Positions 49,337 through 61,198 of a stretch of 64,000 nucleotides of DNA are shown in pieces. Below the pieces are notes generated by a model. It was given only the letters and a program-made list of their open reading frames with translations. It was not told where the DNA came from and did no database searches. Where the stretch lies: NCBI GenBank assembly GCA_916613615.1, contig OU744731.1:59154289-59218288 (forward strand). The letters run 5' to 3'. The DNA comes from Steromphala cineraria (Eukaryota > Mollusca > Gastropoda > Trochida > Trochidae). Made by a program: the position numbers and the translations under genes. Positions within the stretch are counted from its first letter, which is position 1. Each line of letters starts with the position of its first letter.

Positions 49337-50707
49337 CTAGCGCGGTTGATGCGGGTTGGTCGAGTTTCGGGTCGAATCGACACGCCTCTCGCCCATTGGT
49401 GTTCGGATTTCATATCGAGATGATCTCGCGTAAACAGCTGATCGCGGTGTTGGGTTTTGATTGGACGCTGTTTGTCTTCCCGGGTCCTGATTGGCTAGTT
49501 GTGAGCGGGGTGCATCTGTCGGGTACACGCGTTTGTTGTCGATAAACAACTTGTCTGCAATTAGGCTACACTTCTTTCCCGCAGATTTCGCCTCTTTAAA
49601 CAATGGAACTAACGATCGTCGTCTTTGCAGAACTTCCTGGGGATACTGAGGGTTAACGCCGAAGTTAGTACCTCTAAGATTTTGAGAAGCGGCTCGTCTG
49701 ATAGTTTCGCGATCTTTGTAGAATGCGAATTTGGCAATGATGGGCCTGTCATCTGATTGTCTACGTGCTCCGAGACGGTGTGCTCGCTCTATGGGAATGT
49801 CTTCACTGACTTTCAATTGTGTTTCAATAAAGCTTTTCACAATATTTTCACAATTTTCATCGGTGGTTTCTTTGATTCCACTGAATATCAAATTAATCTC
49901 CATGCTCCTAGTTTTCAGGTCAATTAGCTGCTCATGTAGACTATCTACGTTTTGGGCCGTTTCACCTACATGTATATAGTCAGAGTTATCCATGATGAGA
50001 TTGTGTAGTTTGGGTATATCATCTTGGTCGTGGCGTTTGCACATGTCATGAATATGGGCAATATTGTCATTTACCCCGTCTAGTTTCTGACACAGAATAT
50101 CGTACTTGCTACTCATGAAATTCACACTCTTTTCTATTTCACCCATTCTACCCTCAGTTTCTTGCATTTTCTGGTGAAGTAGTGTAAGTTTAGTGTCTGT
50201 AGCTGTAACTGCAGCTTCTATTGCATCTAATTTGTTGATTTTGCACATAGCATGCTCGATATTTGCTAGTCTTTGTAAAAGTTCGCTACTGTTTGTAAAC
50301 ATAGGGCTTCCCTGTGGAGCCCCACTGTTTACAGGTGACTGAAGTAGGTGCATCTGTCCCTGGGGGGTCCCATTGAACGATAGATTTTGTGGTTGAAATG
50401 ACTGATTATGTTGTTGAAATGGCTGATTTTGTGGTTGATATGGTTGATATTGTTGCGACATGGGGGAATATAGCACTTGTAGACTGCTCCCGATAGTCTC
50501 CGGTAGCGATCGCTCACCTGAGTGACGGTTGTTTACATGTGACTGTGAGGTGACACCTGGCAATGGCTGACATGCGAGCGTCTCACCTGAGATTGAAGCC
50601 GTGTTGTTCGGTGACGATCTCTTCGTATTTGAACCTGTTTTCTTCTTTTTTGACATATCAGTCCATTCTAGACATATATGGCGGTTATATGGCCATTTAA
50701 TATTCAA
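49337..50707 (-). CDS. LINE ORF1: coiled-coil, RRM-like RNA-binding protein
   Basis: An intact frame of 456 codons. The more likely start is the second Met (50656), followed by SKKKKTGSNTKR, a basic start typical of ORF1 proteins. Residues 84-110 are Gln/Pro-rich. About 141-265 is heptad-like and should form a coiled coil for trimerisation. About 268-345 resembles the L1-type RRM (INLIFSGIKE, IERAHRLGAR, RPIIAKFAFYKDRETI). About 348-395 matches the C-terminal domain (QEVLQRRRSLVPLFKEAK). Such proteins bind the element's own RNA in the RNP. It stays open although ORF2 is broken, so it could still be translated. It ends at TAG 49337-49339, in the same frame as ORF2. Confidence 0.88.
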   Translation of the reverse strand: MNIKWPYNRHICLEWTDMSKKKKTGSNTKRSSPNNTASISGETLACQPLPGVTSQSHVNNRHSGERSLPETIGSSLQVLYSPMSQQYQPYQPQNQPFQQHNQSFQPQNLSFNGTPQGQMHLLQSPVNSGAPQGSPMFTNSSELLQRLANIEHAMCKINKLDAIEAAVTATDTKLTLLHQKMQETEGRMGEIEKSVNFMSSKYDILCQKLDGVNDNIAHIHDMCKRHDQDDIPKLHNLIMDNSDYIHVGETAQNVDSLHEQLIDLKTRSMEINLIFSGIKETTDENCENIVKSFIETQLKVSEDIPIERAHRLGARRQSDDRPIIAKFAFYKDRETIRRAASQNLRGTNFGVNPQYPQEVLQRRRSLVPLFKEAKSAGKKCSLIADKLFIDNKRVYPTDAPRSQLANQDPGRQTASNQNPTPRSAVYARSSRYEIRTPMGERRVDSTRNSTNPHQPR

Positions 50708-50800
50708 ATTAGGTTTGTCGATCTCAAATTATTTACATAAATTAGAGACAGGTAAAAACATCGACCACTTTCACTCAGCCTCGTTCTCGCAAGACAGGAT

Positions 50801-51060
50801 GCAAGCTTCATGAATGAAATCAAACCGATTGCAGACAATAGCGCTACTCGTGAAACATACAATCAATGAAATGTAGCAACAAACATTGTTCCTCACTTTA
50901 GCGAACCTGACTCATTTCATTGATTTACCTATTTTATGCTTGACGCCAATCATGTCAAGTATAAGATCAGAATAGTTAACGAAAGTTGCTGAGCTTATTA
51001 CAAGTATTGAATTCATGTCAAAGTTTCAACCTCGTGCTTGAATGAACGACAGCCTGGCGT
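50801..51060. repeat. Continuation of module R past the LINE, then spacer
   Basis: 50801-50875 matches 17088-17160 (AATAGCGCTACTCGTGAAAC). Beyond that I see no match or gene up to the inverted-repeat element. Confidence 0.65.
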
Positions 51061-51290
51061 CGATAATACCTGTTTCACTTCGATATTGAGTCTAGCGAGA
51101 TTGTAGTAGCGGATCGCGTCAGCCGATCTTTGAATTAACCAATCAGGGATCGTCTAACCAAGCCGCATTAGTCTGCATTCGCACATTTAACGTTGGAGTG
51201 TCATACATGTAGGTCGGTGAAAGGTCAGCTAGCACGACCCGCTACTACATCTCGCTAGACTCAATATCGGAGTGAAATCGGTATTATTGA
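51061..51290. mobile_element. Short inverted-repeat element (~230 bp, ~55-bp ends)
   Basis: The left end has CGATATTGAGTCTAGCGAGA and GTAGTAGCGG. The right end has the inverse (TCTCGCTAGACTCAATATCG). The arms are about 55 bases with several mismatches. No coding capacity and no clear target duplication. It is the only copy in the window and belongs to neither main MITE family. Confidence 0.75.
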
Positions 51291-51512
51291 GACTAGGTTT
51301 ACTGGCTGGAAAGAACGGCTGTACCTTTGCACCTCATCAACAGCTATTTATGAGGAAATATCACGTTTATCTTATATCACGAATGATTGGGAAAAGAGGT
51401 CTTTGATTAGACGACTCGTCTCTGTCAATAATAATGTGTTTGAATAAAGACGCTTTGGGTAATCATTTTTTAAGTATTTCATATTTTATTTCCATGGTAA
51501 TCCCAATTTTTG

Positions 51513-51665
51513 CCCCCAGAGGCGGACGAGGTCATGAAATGTTGATCTAGTCTCTGTTCAAATCTGTCGAGTTTGTTGGATAGAATTGGAAATGCCTGAT
51601 TGGATACAATCAAAGTTAGTTGTGTAATCAGCGACGCTGTCCTAAAATCATCATTTACTTAGCTG
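51513..51665 (-). mobile_element. CATTCTCTCCCC MITE, truncated, minus orientation
   Basis: The right-end half in reverse: CCCCCAGAGGCGGACGAGG, then GAGTTTGTTGGATAGAAT and AATCAGCGACGCTGTCCTAA. It is diverged and cut off before the interior. Confidence 0.65.
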
Positions 51666-52539
51666 TTTACGTTCCATTAAATCTACATTTCAAGGCTTTT
51701 TAATTATTCAACCCGGGTTCAATGAAAATAAAGCTGTAAATGGTCTACGTCAGAGATTCGGGTCATCATTTCTACTAATCTTTAAATTGCGCTCAGACCC
51801 AGCTGTTAAGATGAAAACCGCTTAAAGCTTTAATAGGATCGACCGATTTTATCTGTTGAACTACATTTTAAATGAAATGCAATGCAATAGAGATACGAAA
51901 GCAATCGATACATGTATTTATTTGGAAAAAGTCAAGTAGAAATATGAAGTGCGTTTGCATGAAAAAGTTTGTTCACTTAAAAAATAACCCACAGATCTGA
52001 AAAGATAAAAAGATAAAAGTAGTAGATAAGTAGTAGATTAAATGTTGCAAGGATAATGTCAATAGATTTTACCTTTACTTGTCTTTCTGTGATAATTGAA
52101 AGTCAATGCGAGAAAGGTTATTCAGAAGCCCCGCTTTGAAGCTTTTATCTCTTTTATATCAATTTAAGAGAATTACCAAGATTTCGAAAGGTCTTTGCTC
52201 AAATATTGCAAAAGTCCCAGTAAGGTCTGCATGAGATTACGAAAATGCCATATTTTTATTAGTTATAATTATATTCATAACATGATTGTAGTATTCAGTG
52301 AAAACTGAAAAATGATCTTTGAGTTTGTAACATTTTATGTTAAAGGTCAAGATCAAGAGACATTAGTTTTTATCATTATCTTAATCAGACGCTAATCCAT
52401 AGATTTCCTGAAGGTTGTTTATTTTTTAGTACATTTGAATTACAATTCTGCTCTTTAGACTGGTAATTAAAATTGTTATCCAGGACCCAATTTTCTATTT
52501 CGAAAATATAAGAAATAGATATCCTATTTTCGATGTCTT
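51666..52539. other. Spacer, no gene seen
   Basis: About 51785-51870 weakly resembles the start of module P (AGACCCAGCTGTTAAGATGA). The rest is unmatched AT-rich DNA without a coding signature. Confidence 0.35.
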
Positions 52540-53900
52540 AAATTGATTCATTTGAGTCAATTCATTTGAGATACCGGCTGTGTTTAATTAGTTGTGTACT
52601 TAGACAAATTTAAAACATGAACTGGTTGAAATGTAAGTTCATCATTTATCTATCAGTTTACTTTGATATTGATAGATGAAACCAGAAATATATATATATA
52701 TACAGCCTTATGTGCGTTAATAGTTCTGTTAGACAAGGTACAAGGTATTTTCATTGTCCTATTACGATGTTTCACTGGCACATCTATTTTCTTCTTTACT
52801 AAAGTAAAACTTACCACACACACTGGCTTGAAGATAAGTTACACACATTTAAAATTTCAATATTGCTAATAATAGATGAGACCTGAAAAAAATTTACGGA
52901 CTAATGTGCGTCTATCGTTATGTGAGGCAAGGTGTTGTATTTTCATAATATAATAGAAACTGAAATTGGATTTTGTAACACGATTATCAACGAGCTCTCT
53001 AAATCGAATTGACTTGCGTGGGAGTAAAAAAATAGTACATTAATAATTCAATTTAAAAATAATATGATGTTTTGGCAATCGTCTCAAGTGACAGAGGAAT
53101 TAGAGCGGGCTTGAACTAACTGAAATGGGCGTGGGTTTTGATACTTTCAGAAAATAAAATTATTTTGACGAGATACTAAAAAGTTTGAATGCTAGCGGAA
53201 TGGCGTATGTTGTACTCAGTATCACGACTTCTTAGGCCTTCTGGGCAAACAACGTTTACATTTAGATCTTCCTAAGATACAAAATGACATGGACAGCGAA
53301 AAACTATATGCACAGAGGTTACCAAAGTGAACGCATCCATTGTAGAAACGCTACTTCCATTTAGAGTCTCCATAATGATATGGAGCAATGCTTTAGCCAA
53401 TAACAAGTGATTTGGTTTTGGTAACTGGATTCCTCTTACATGCTCTTATGATATAGTTATGAATCATTTAGTTATAATCGCAATTATTCCAGGAAGTATT
53501 ACAGTGAGCCCAGAACATCTCAAATATTGAGTAAAGTGTGCCTAGCATTTCCTGCTTAACACTAACATTCACTTCCTCTGTTCATAAATGACTTCAGTAA
53601 ATTGCAATCTAAGTGACGGAATATATTGGCAATTATAACTGACAGTTGCATTAACAATGCGCATTTCGACAATTGAACTGCTATTTCCGTTATGGTCATA
53701 GCGACAAAAGAGAACTCATGAATTGAACGGGTCAATGTCAAAGTCAATACTTATTAGTAGTGGTAACGCTGGAAAAGTCATTATTTTTTTATTTGATCGG
53801 TCCTTGATTGGACAAATGACTATATTAACTAAAGTTATAATTGTTTTGATCAGCTGTTTTTCTCAGAATTCGATTGCGAATATTGCTAATTCAATGTATG
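52540..53900. repeat. Modules Y, S and Y2, copy 3
   Basis: It matches 27120-29250 with internal deletions, and S at 17270. A short (TA)n run lies at about 52690. Confidence 0.7.
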
Positions 53901-53902
53901 AG

Positions 53903-54205
53903 CATTCTCTCCCCACAGAGGCAGATCAAGTCAAGTTGATGTAGCCTCTGTTCTTTTTCGCCGAAATCTGTGGGTTCCGGCAGTTTCCCGTGGCGGAAAA
54001 AACTTTCATCTCAATACATTTGAATTTCTTTATCAAATGACAAGGCTTCTCGCATGGAAATGGTGGTTCATATAACAATGCCTTTACCTTGTTTCAGTAG
54101 AAAAAATGATGAGTTAAGAACAGCGTCGCTGATTGCACAACTTATTTTGATTGCCTCCAATCAGGCATCTCCCATTTTATCCCACAAACTCGTCGTAATA
54201 GAACA
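53903..54205 (+). mobile_element. CATTCTCTCCCC MITE, right end missing (copy of 29253)
   Basis: Same extent, same lost right end and same flanks as 29253. Confidence 0.75.
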
Positions 54206-54344
54206 AAAAAACTCTTTCTGGGAACAGTGGCGATAACCTTTATCGTAACTCTACTGAGTAGTGACGGGTTCTTCCAAACGGCCGCTCAACTTAAATTGTT
54301 TTTGACGTAATAAAAAGGATTTCATCATATAATAAATAGAATAT

Positions 54345-54490
54345 CTGTCTTTTCTTGACAAATACCATGCTTATCTTGTGAGGTAGAAAAGTTAAAAACT
54401 TTCACTAGTGGCTGCGCCACTCCTGCAAATATAAACTTTCTACCTCACTCGATGAGATAAACATGGTATTAGTCAAGAAAAGAAAGGTAT
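54345..54490. repeat. Long imperfect hairpin, copy 2
   Basis: The same arms as at 29697-29848 (TTCTTGACAAATACCATGCT and its inverse near 54470). Small differences lie in the loop and arms. Confidence 0.75.
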
Positions 54491-55234
54491 CCTCAATTTA
54501 TTACGTAATTAGAGGTGATATACTCTATTGTATCATTGAAATAAAACCTTTATCTGGGAACAGTGGCGTAACGAGTGGCGACAAAGTTTATCGAAACTCG
54601 AGTGACGTCAAAAACAGACATCTTAGCTTCAACATATTATTTCTTCATTTTTGTTCTTGCGTCTCACGAAAACTCATTATGATAGTCAATCGATTTTTTT
54701 TCAGTCAAACCTTTACCAATGCAAATTTATGCAAATTAAAATGGAAATGATTTCATTGACGTCTTTCCTATTATTGATTACCACATTCGAAATTCACGAC
54801 ATGCTTTAATAAATGATATTGCAACTGTAGTTATCTGCATAACGCTAATCTCATAAGACAAAGTGTCTTGGGACCTGTTTTGATTTAAAAGTTGGATTTG
54901 AAAGTAAGATCTTCAAATGATTTTGTGTGTGCTTTTGAATGATTAATCAATTCTCAAAGTACTTTTTAAAAACATTTGAGATAAGATATTCGTATTTTAA
55001 GTATTGTTGTCATGAGAAAATCACATATTTTCAGATTGGTTTCATAACCAAAGACATAACAAAATAGAAAATAAATATCAAGGGATATATATCTAAGGAG
55101 ACTTTTTTGGACAAAATCGTATAACATTTCCAACTGTCAATAGAAAAGATTACTTATCACTAACCAGTTACTTCCTTATTTTAAAGATAAAAATGTTTTT
55201 ACATTTATAGTTAAGTTTGTTAAAAAGGATAATT

Positions 55235-55432
55235 TTAAAGGGGCATTAGCACGTTTTTTGATAACTTTACATTGTAAATTTTTCACTGACACGTGTACGT
55301 TAATGCTACATGTATTATTTTGATAGTGTCAAAAATCTCATTAAATAAACCAATTATCTATAGTCATAGGACAAAGTATGAAGATTCACCTAAATTCCAT
55401 TGGCGGTCATTTTGTGTGAACATCTTTAATTG
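55235..55432 (-). mobile_element. TTAA MITE, far end deleted
   Basis: It starts TTAAAGGGGCATTAGCACG, with the same T/G difference (GCATTAG) as the 31090 copy, and stops after TTTTGTGTGAACATC. Confidence 0.75.
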
Positions 55433-55603
55433 ATATATATATTTTCAGTTTGTATTATTGTAGTACCATTACCCATTTAGTCATTATTTCTCAACATGTC
55501 AACGACATTATCATTCTCAAAATCTTCATTGTCATGTTAAGAGTTATATCTTCAGCCAATTTATTTCCCTAAGCATCACGTGATAGTTTTGAATATAGGG
55601 GCT

Positions 55604-55888
55604 TCAATTGAAAGACAATGCATTTAAGCAAAATGGAGCAGTAATAATTCAAAAAAATAATTTAAAGGTTAGTCATGCGATTCCTTTTTCTTACACAAGG
55701 GTGTTCACACAAAATGGCCGCCAAAGGCTTTTATGTGAATCTTCATACTTTCTCCTCTGACTATAGATGATAAGTTTGTGTTATGAAAAATTTGACACTA
55801 TCAAAATGATAAATTTATCATAAATTTACTATTATAAGCGAAAATTTAAAATATGAAATTATCAAAAAACGTGTTACTGCCCCTTTAA
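55604..55888 (+). mobile_element. TTAA MITE, 5'-truncated (copy of 19061)
   Basis: Same truncation and upstream flank as at 19061 and 31600; it ends GTTACTGCCCCTTTAA. Confidence 0.75.
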
Positions 55889-56589
55889 CGACAAAACAAT
55901 ATGAAAAGAATGACATTTTGAAATGCAGCCAGGCAATATCTAGGAAATCGTAAAAATAAATCATTGATTGATCCCATATTTCTAAATAAAACTATGGACA
56001 AATACGTTTAATCTCTGGAGTTGTTTCTTAGGACCTGGCGATTGGAATACCTGCAGATTAAGTTTATAAATCATAAAAAATAGGGAATAGAGATGTATAC
56101 TTTTTCCCATAAAAGCAGCAAACGTATACATACATTTCTTTTCTTTATCAAATTTGTTATTTTTGCTTTTTACCTAAGACAACACAACATAAAACTTGTG
56201 ATAGAATTAGTCGAGATGTATTTGGGTTTTACTCCGTGCACCTATTTGTAATAGTTTATTTAGTTCTGCTTTGTTTCAATTCCGGGTGACAAATCAAGTA
56301 AGACTTTGTTTAGCAAGACTTTCACCGTTCAATAATGCAATCGGACATCGTGGATAAGTCCTTTGCATATATATTTGTTTTTTTCTGATTCTTGCGATTG
56401 TATCGCTTTATCTTATTGTTTGATTTATTAACACAGCTTCCATACTGTCTTTCAACTTCATAACAGTTTACGGCCTCGTACAAAGTACAGTTATCCCTGT
56501 CAATTGACATTGCTAAACTTTTTATTTTGAGAAGAAAAACATGAAATGTTGTAATCTAACTAACAAAACGTTTTTTCGCTTTGTGTTTC

Positions 56590-56926
56590 AAAGGGGCGGT
56601 AGGAATATAAGACGTTGTCAGGAAATTGAAAAGAAATAGTTCCAATTGAAAGATGGTGTATTAAAACTACACGAAGGAGAATTATATCAAATATATTACG
56701 TTCAGACATGCGATTCCTTTTTCTTCGAAAAATATGAAGGTGTTCACATAAAAATGGCAGCCTATGGACCATATGTGAATCTTTATAATTTGTTCTCTGA
56801 CTATGGATGATTGGATTGTGTAATGATATTTCTGACACTAGCAAAATATTACATTTAGCACTGACGTACAATTATCAGTGAAAAATTAAATAGAAATGTT
56901 TTTCAAAAACATGCTACTGCTCCTTA
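56590..56926 (+). mobile_element. TTAA MITE, decayed (copy of 32597)
   Basis: AAGGGGCGGTAGGAAT left end and ATGCTACTGCTCCTTA right end; the right TTAA is lost. Confidence 0.65.
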
Positions 56927-57185
56927 CAGCGATGCTTACAATCCTGATGTTCTGAACGTGAGGCATAAGTATCGCAAATAATACAACACTGCACATACAT
57001 ACATGACATGATTGTATGGCTTAGCAGTTTCCCACTTGATCAATTATATTAATGACTCTATCGACTGATACCCTGAAGGCTATACCACAGGAGGGTTATA
57101 ATGCTGATTTGTACTCAAGCTAATGGGTAAATGAGGTATTTTGTCCAACTAATTATGGCAAAATTAATGAAGAATTGCATATAAC

Positions 57186-57930
57186 GCATATATTCAGAAA
57201 AAAATGATTGCTCTGCTATATTCTGTTTGACCTCATATGAACTTTAAAGCCATTTCCAGCTGCCAGCGACACATACCAGACCAAAACAGTGTTCAAGAAA
57301 GTAGTGTTACCTGTCAACTCCTTATCAGATATCTTGACCTATCACTACTTCCACTACCTTCTTATCTTTCCATTTCTTTCTCTGTACATCTATATGAACT
57401 CACTGACAATAAATTTTCAATTTCCAAAGAAAAAACCCACAACAAATAATGTTAACTACATAATTATGATTTAATAGCTAAGATATGTATTTATTATCCA
57501 TGAAAATTTGCATATATGTAAATTATTTCGCTTCGGTTGTTTGTATATTTATATATCAATGTTTAAAAAAAAAAGAATCATGTGCATTAAAAATGATGTT
57601 GTCATTTAAAAGTACATAAACTAGAGCAAGAAATCTGTTGTGTTTAGAGTATAGCTTCCCTATGTTTATGTTAGAGGATTATAATATACACACACTCTGG
57701 GGAATGTGACAGTTATGGCCCAGTGCCGGTCATCCATGAGCTTCAAACCCCGTCTTAGAAAAAATTCTCATCAATTAGGGAGTTGACAGATATAGTGGAA
57801 ATGGCTTTAAGGACATATTGAAGTGCCAGAAAAATGATGTTGGCAAGACGATCGTTCTGCAAGAATTTTTCAGAGAGTCGTTTCCATGGCAACCATCCAA
57901 AATACCGATAGTCAATGTAAATCACTAAAA
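57186..57930. other. ~745-bp insertion in module T copy 3, unclassified
   Basis: Copy 1 reads without interruption from GAATTGCATATAACATAATA to AGGAAGTAATTGAGGCATGC at about 20665-20685. Here the same two flanks are about 745 bases apart. I see no inverted ends and no coding frame of note inside. Confidence 0.55.
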
Positions 57931-57974
57931 CTAATAGGAAGTAATTCAGGCATGCAGTTCAACTGTCAAAAAAG

Positions 57975-58553
57975 GATTCCCTCTGATGATAATAATATGA
58001 TAACTATGAACACTTTTAATCAATACATGATTGTAATACTCAATAAAAAGTGTTCAAAGATTGTGTAACCTTGAAGGTCAAAGGTCAAGGTCGTGAGATA
58101 TGAGTTATCGAATGAGCACCAAATTTGGGTATAACGTTATCCCATTTAGCTTTTCAGAACTCTTGAACATATCTAAATGTTAACACTTCCAGGGAATCAT
58201 TATGACATGTTCACTTTCAAGGTCAAAGGTCAAGGTCACAAGTTATAAAATAACTACAAAATTCCTTTAAACATGATAAGTTGGTACGAACTCCTGAAGG
58301 TCAAGGTCAAAGCAAGGTCAACTTATATGGAAAAAATGGATTATTTTAACCTTTAATACTCTCATTCATTTCATTAATGTTATACTCAATGGAATGTGTC
58401 CATTGATTGTGTGACCTTGAGTGTTAAAGGTCAAGGTCATGAAAAAATGCCTAATTTGGTGAGGCCTGATAAAGGCTGAACAGGGTAAGGCGAAACCTAA
58501 AGTTTCGAGGATGCTCTGTTATTTTGCGTTGTCCCGCAAACGCTAATCTAGTT
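57975..58553. repeat. AGGTCA-rich dispersed repeat
   Basis: It contains about ten AGGTCA hexamers (58075, 58082, 58220, 58227, 58233, 58298, 58304, 58315, 58428, 58434), many as direct repeats with spacing 0 or 1. It ends with GTTGTCCCGCAAACGCTAAT and is missing from module copy 1. The same kind of phrase (AAGGTCAAAGGTCAAGGTCA) is common in mollusc repeats as far as I recall. Confidence 0.65.
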
Positions 58554-60688
58554 AACATTTGATTCTTTAAAGTCACATCGCCGTTGACACAGATATCCTT
58601 TACATGTAGATCTACTATAATGTCTCACTGACCCAGTTTATTCCATCTAATTAACAGACATGAAATTGCTTCGACCTTTAGCACTGAATAAAATTGAATT
58701 GTACGAGTCACGATTTACAGTTAAAGAAACAAACAAGATAATTCATATCAATGTTCACATATTCATAGATAGTACAAGAAAGTAAGCAGGATTTAGCAAA
58801 TAAAACTTAAGATACGACTGGACGCTCTTGGGTTGACTGAAACACTCAAACCACCCTTCAGGATAAACATAGGTGGATTTACGTCTCAGGAACGAGAAGG
58901 CGTTCATTGATTAAGTTTGTCAACACTTTCAAAATCCATTTAAGAATACGTTATGTCCTTATAATATGACACATCAATACCGTATTCTTATTGTCTTAAC
59001 CATGTTGATGTTGGCATGTTATTTGATAGCATCGGATTGATCAATTTGAATGAGAACCCATACTCTATGCTTAGCAATATATAAAGGATATTATATGAGT
59101 GTCAATGACATGCTAGGTTTACGACACGAGTGGCTAATTATTAGTATATCCCGAGCGAGAGAAGGAGAAATAATGGTATTTAAGTACGAGTGTCGTAAAA
59201 ATAGTATCTAATGGGCACGAATATAAAATTATGTTTATTACCGTTGTCCCAAAACTAAAGAACATACTCTAAACCTACTTCGTAACATAGGTGGACTAGC
59301 AGCTGCCAGCCCGTATAGATTGCGACGTCATAGGTGAATTGTGACGTCAAAGCATTGTTTATAACGTGACGTCACAATGAAAAAGTGATATTTTGCTCTA
59401 GGGAACCATATAAAATATGAACCTCGATATGACTAGCCTCCTGGATAATAAAGTGTTATTCACAATGGATAAACCACATCATCAGTTACTACACTTTAAT
59501 ATGCAATAACATTTTAACCATCATAAAGTATGCAATAGAGACACAAGTGTTTCGAAAACAATGAATTTTGATATGCAACGAATTTTACACAATCGATGAA
59601 GATAATAGTTGAAAACAAACTCAGACTTGAGGCAAATGAGGAGGTGTCTAGTAAGTAAGTTGATAAACGTACTTTAGATAATGTAATTGTATCAGGCAAA
59701 AGCCTGTAATAAATATGCATAAGCAGTGTCATGTTGGTAATATATTCCCAAGCTCTCATTTCAAGTTTGCCTTGAACCAGTTGAAAAACAATGGCAAGTG
59801 CAATACGATATATCTCAAATTTGCAATCACATGTTTGTTTGTAAGGGTTAGATGATAATTCAAGGCTTACTTTCAGGGCTCTGAACGGATAATATCCAGA
59901 AATGTCAATAAAGGCACATATATGGAGGTTGATATATGAGTCTCCATGCCATACTATGTTTATGACACGAATGGCTAAATATTAGTATTTTCTGAGCGAG
60001 AGCGAGGGATATACTGATATTTAGGCATGAGTGTCGTAAACATAGTATGTCATGAGCACGAGTATAATATTCTGTTTATTACTGTTGTCCCAAAACGAAA
60101 GAACATACTCTAAACCTACTTCGCAACATAGGTGGACTAGCAGCTGCCAGCCCTTATAAAATTAAATAAAATACTCAAATCCTTCTTCTCAGGATAGGTG
60201 CTGTATACATTGTGACGTCATAGGTGAACCGTGACGTCAAGGCCTTGTTAATAGCGTGACGTCATAAGGACAAAAATGATAGTTTGCCCTAGGGCAACAT
60301 AAGAAAAGTATGAACCTCGATATGACTGCCCTAGTAGGTAATAAATGACATAAATGTATAGTATATTAACTATTTCCCAGCTCGATAACGAACATTAATA
60401 ACTTATATCTACCAATACCCTGAGGATAGCAACGGCAAGGGTGTTTTAGGTTTCATAGGTACTTACACTAATGAGCATATTCATTAGATATTTCATTGCA
60501 AAATAGATGACGGCTTGCACATAAAACAGTAATTTGGTCCCCCAGTATAATAAGTGGAAACTAGTCTGAGTAATGTACAGTATTAGTTAATGTTAAGATA
60601 AGCTCTGAATTAATCATGTTTGTTGATCAATAAAGTTTGCTTCATTTCAAATTTCTTATCGTTTTTCATCTTTGACAAAGGTATTCTA

Positions 60689-61050
60689 TTAAAGGGGCAG
60701 TAGCACGTTTTTTATAATTTTATATTTTAAATATTTCACTGATAATTGTATGTTAATGCTAAATGTATTATATTGACAGTGTCAAACTTTTCATAACACA
60801 AGCCAATCAGCCATTTTCAGAGGACAAAGTATGAAGATTCACATAAAACCCTTTGGCGGCCATTTTGTGTGAACACCTTTAATCCATTTTGTGTAAGAAA
60901 CAGGAATCGCAAGGCTAAACTTTACGATATATATTTGAAATATTACTGCTTCATTTAGTTTAAATACATTGCCTTTCAATTGGAACCATTGATTTTTATT
61001 TTCCTGACATCACCTTATATTCCCCTTAAAACGTGCTACTGTCCCTTTAA
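60689..61050 (-). mobile_element. TTAA MITE, full-length (copy of 23129)
   Basis: TTAA-bounded, with ends AGGGGCAGTAGCACG and CGTGCTACTGTCCC. It is at the same site in module W as 23129 and 34700. Confidence 0.85.
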
Positions 61051-61198
61051 CATCTGCTAACAAACACCTTTGTTTAATTCTTTTATGTCATTTCTTAATG
61101 CAGTAAGATTGCACACGATAAAAGAAAACATGTATCGGGACCATATATACCGATTGACCCCTAGGAAAATACCAAATAACCTTTCAATAGACCCCATA

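Larger units (their letters stand above)
45714..50800 (-). mobile_element. Near-full-length non-LTR retrotransposon (APE-type LINE)
   Basis: Minus strand: a 5' region near 50800, ORF1 (50707-49337), ORF2 (49336-45770), a very short 3' UTR and a (TGAT)n tail seen on the plus strand as CAATCAATCAATCAATCAAC at about 45728. Comparison with the paralogous R module at 16.9-17.1 kb sets both edges and shows about 127 bases of target missing on this allele. ORF2 carries one nonsense codon and two one-base frameshifts, so this copy is probably inactive on its own. The clade is uncertain: ORF1 is L1-like, and the ORF2 C-terminus resembles jockey-like bivalve elements. Confidence 0.9.
54500..57185. repeat. 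Module T, copy 3
   Basis: It matches 18060-20650 and 29855-33180. It has the MITE at 55235 but not the SINE of copy 2. About 55433 a deletion removes the MITE's far end and some T sequence. Confidence 0.8.

Noticed and set aside
11485..61050. CRISPR array, because of many similar ~350-bp repeats
   Set aside because: The repeats are long, TTAA-flanked transposon copies in both orientations, not short regularly spaced direct repeats, and the DNA is eukaryotic.
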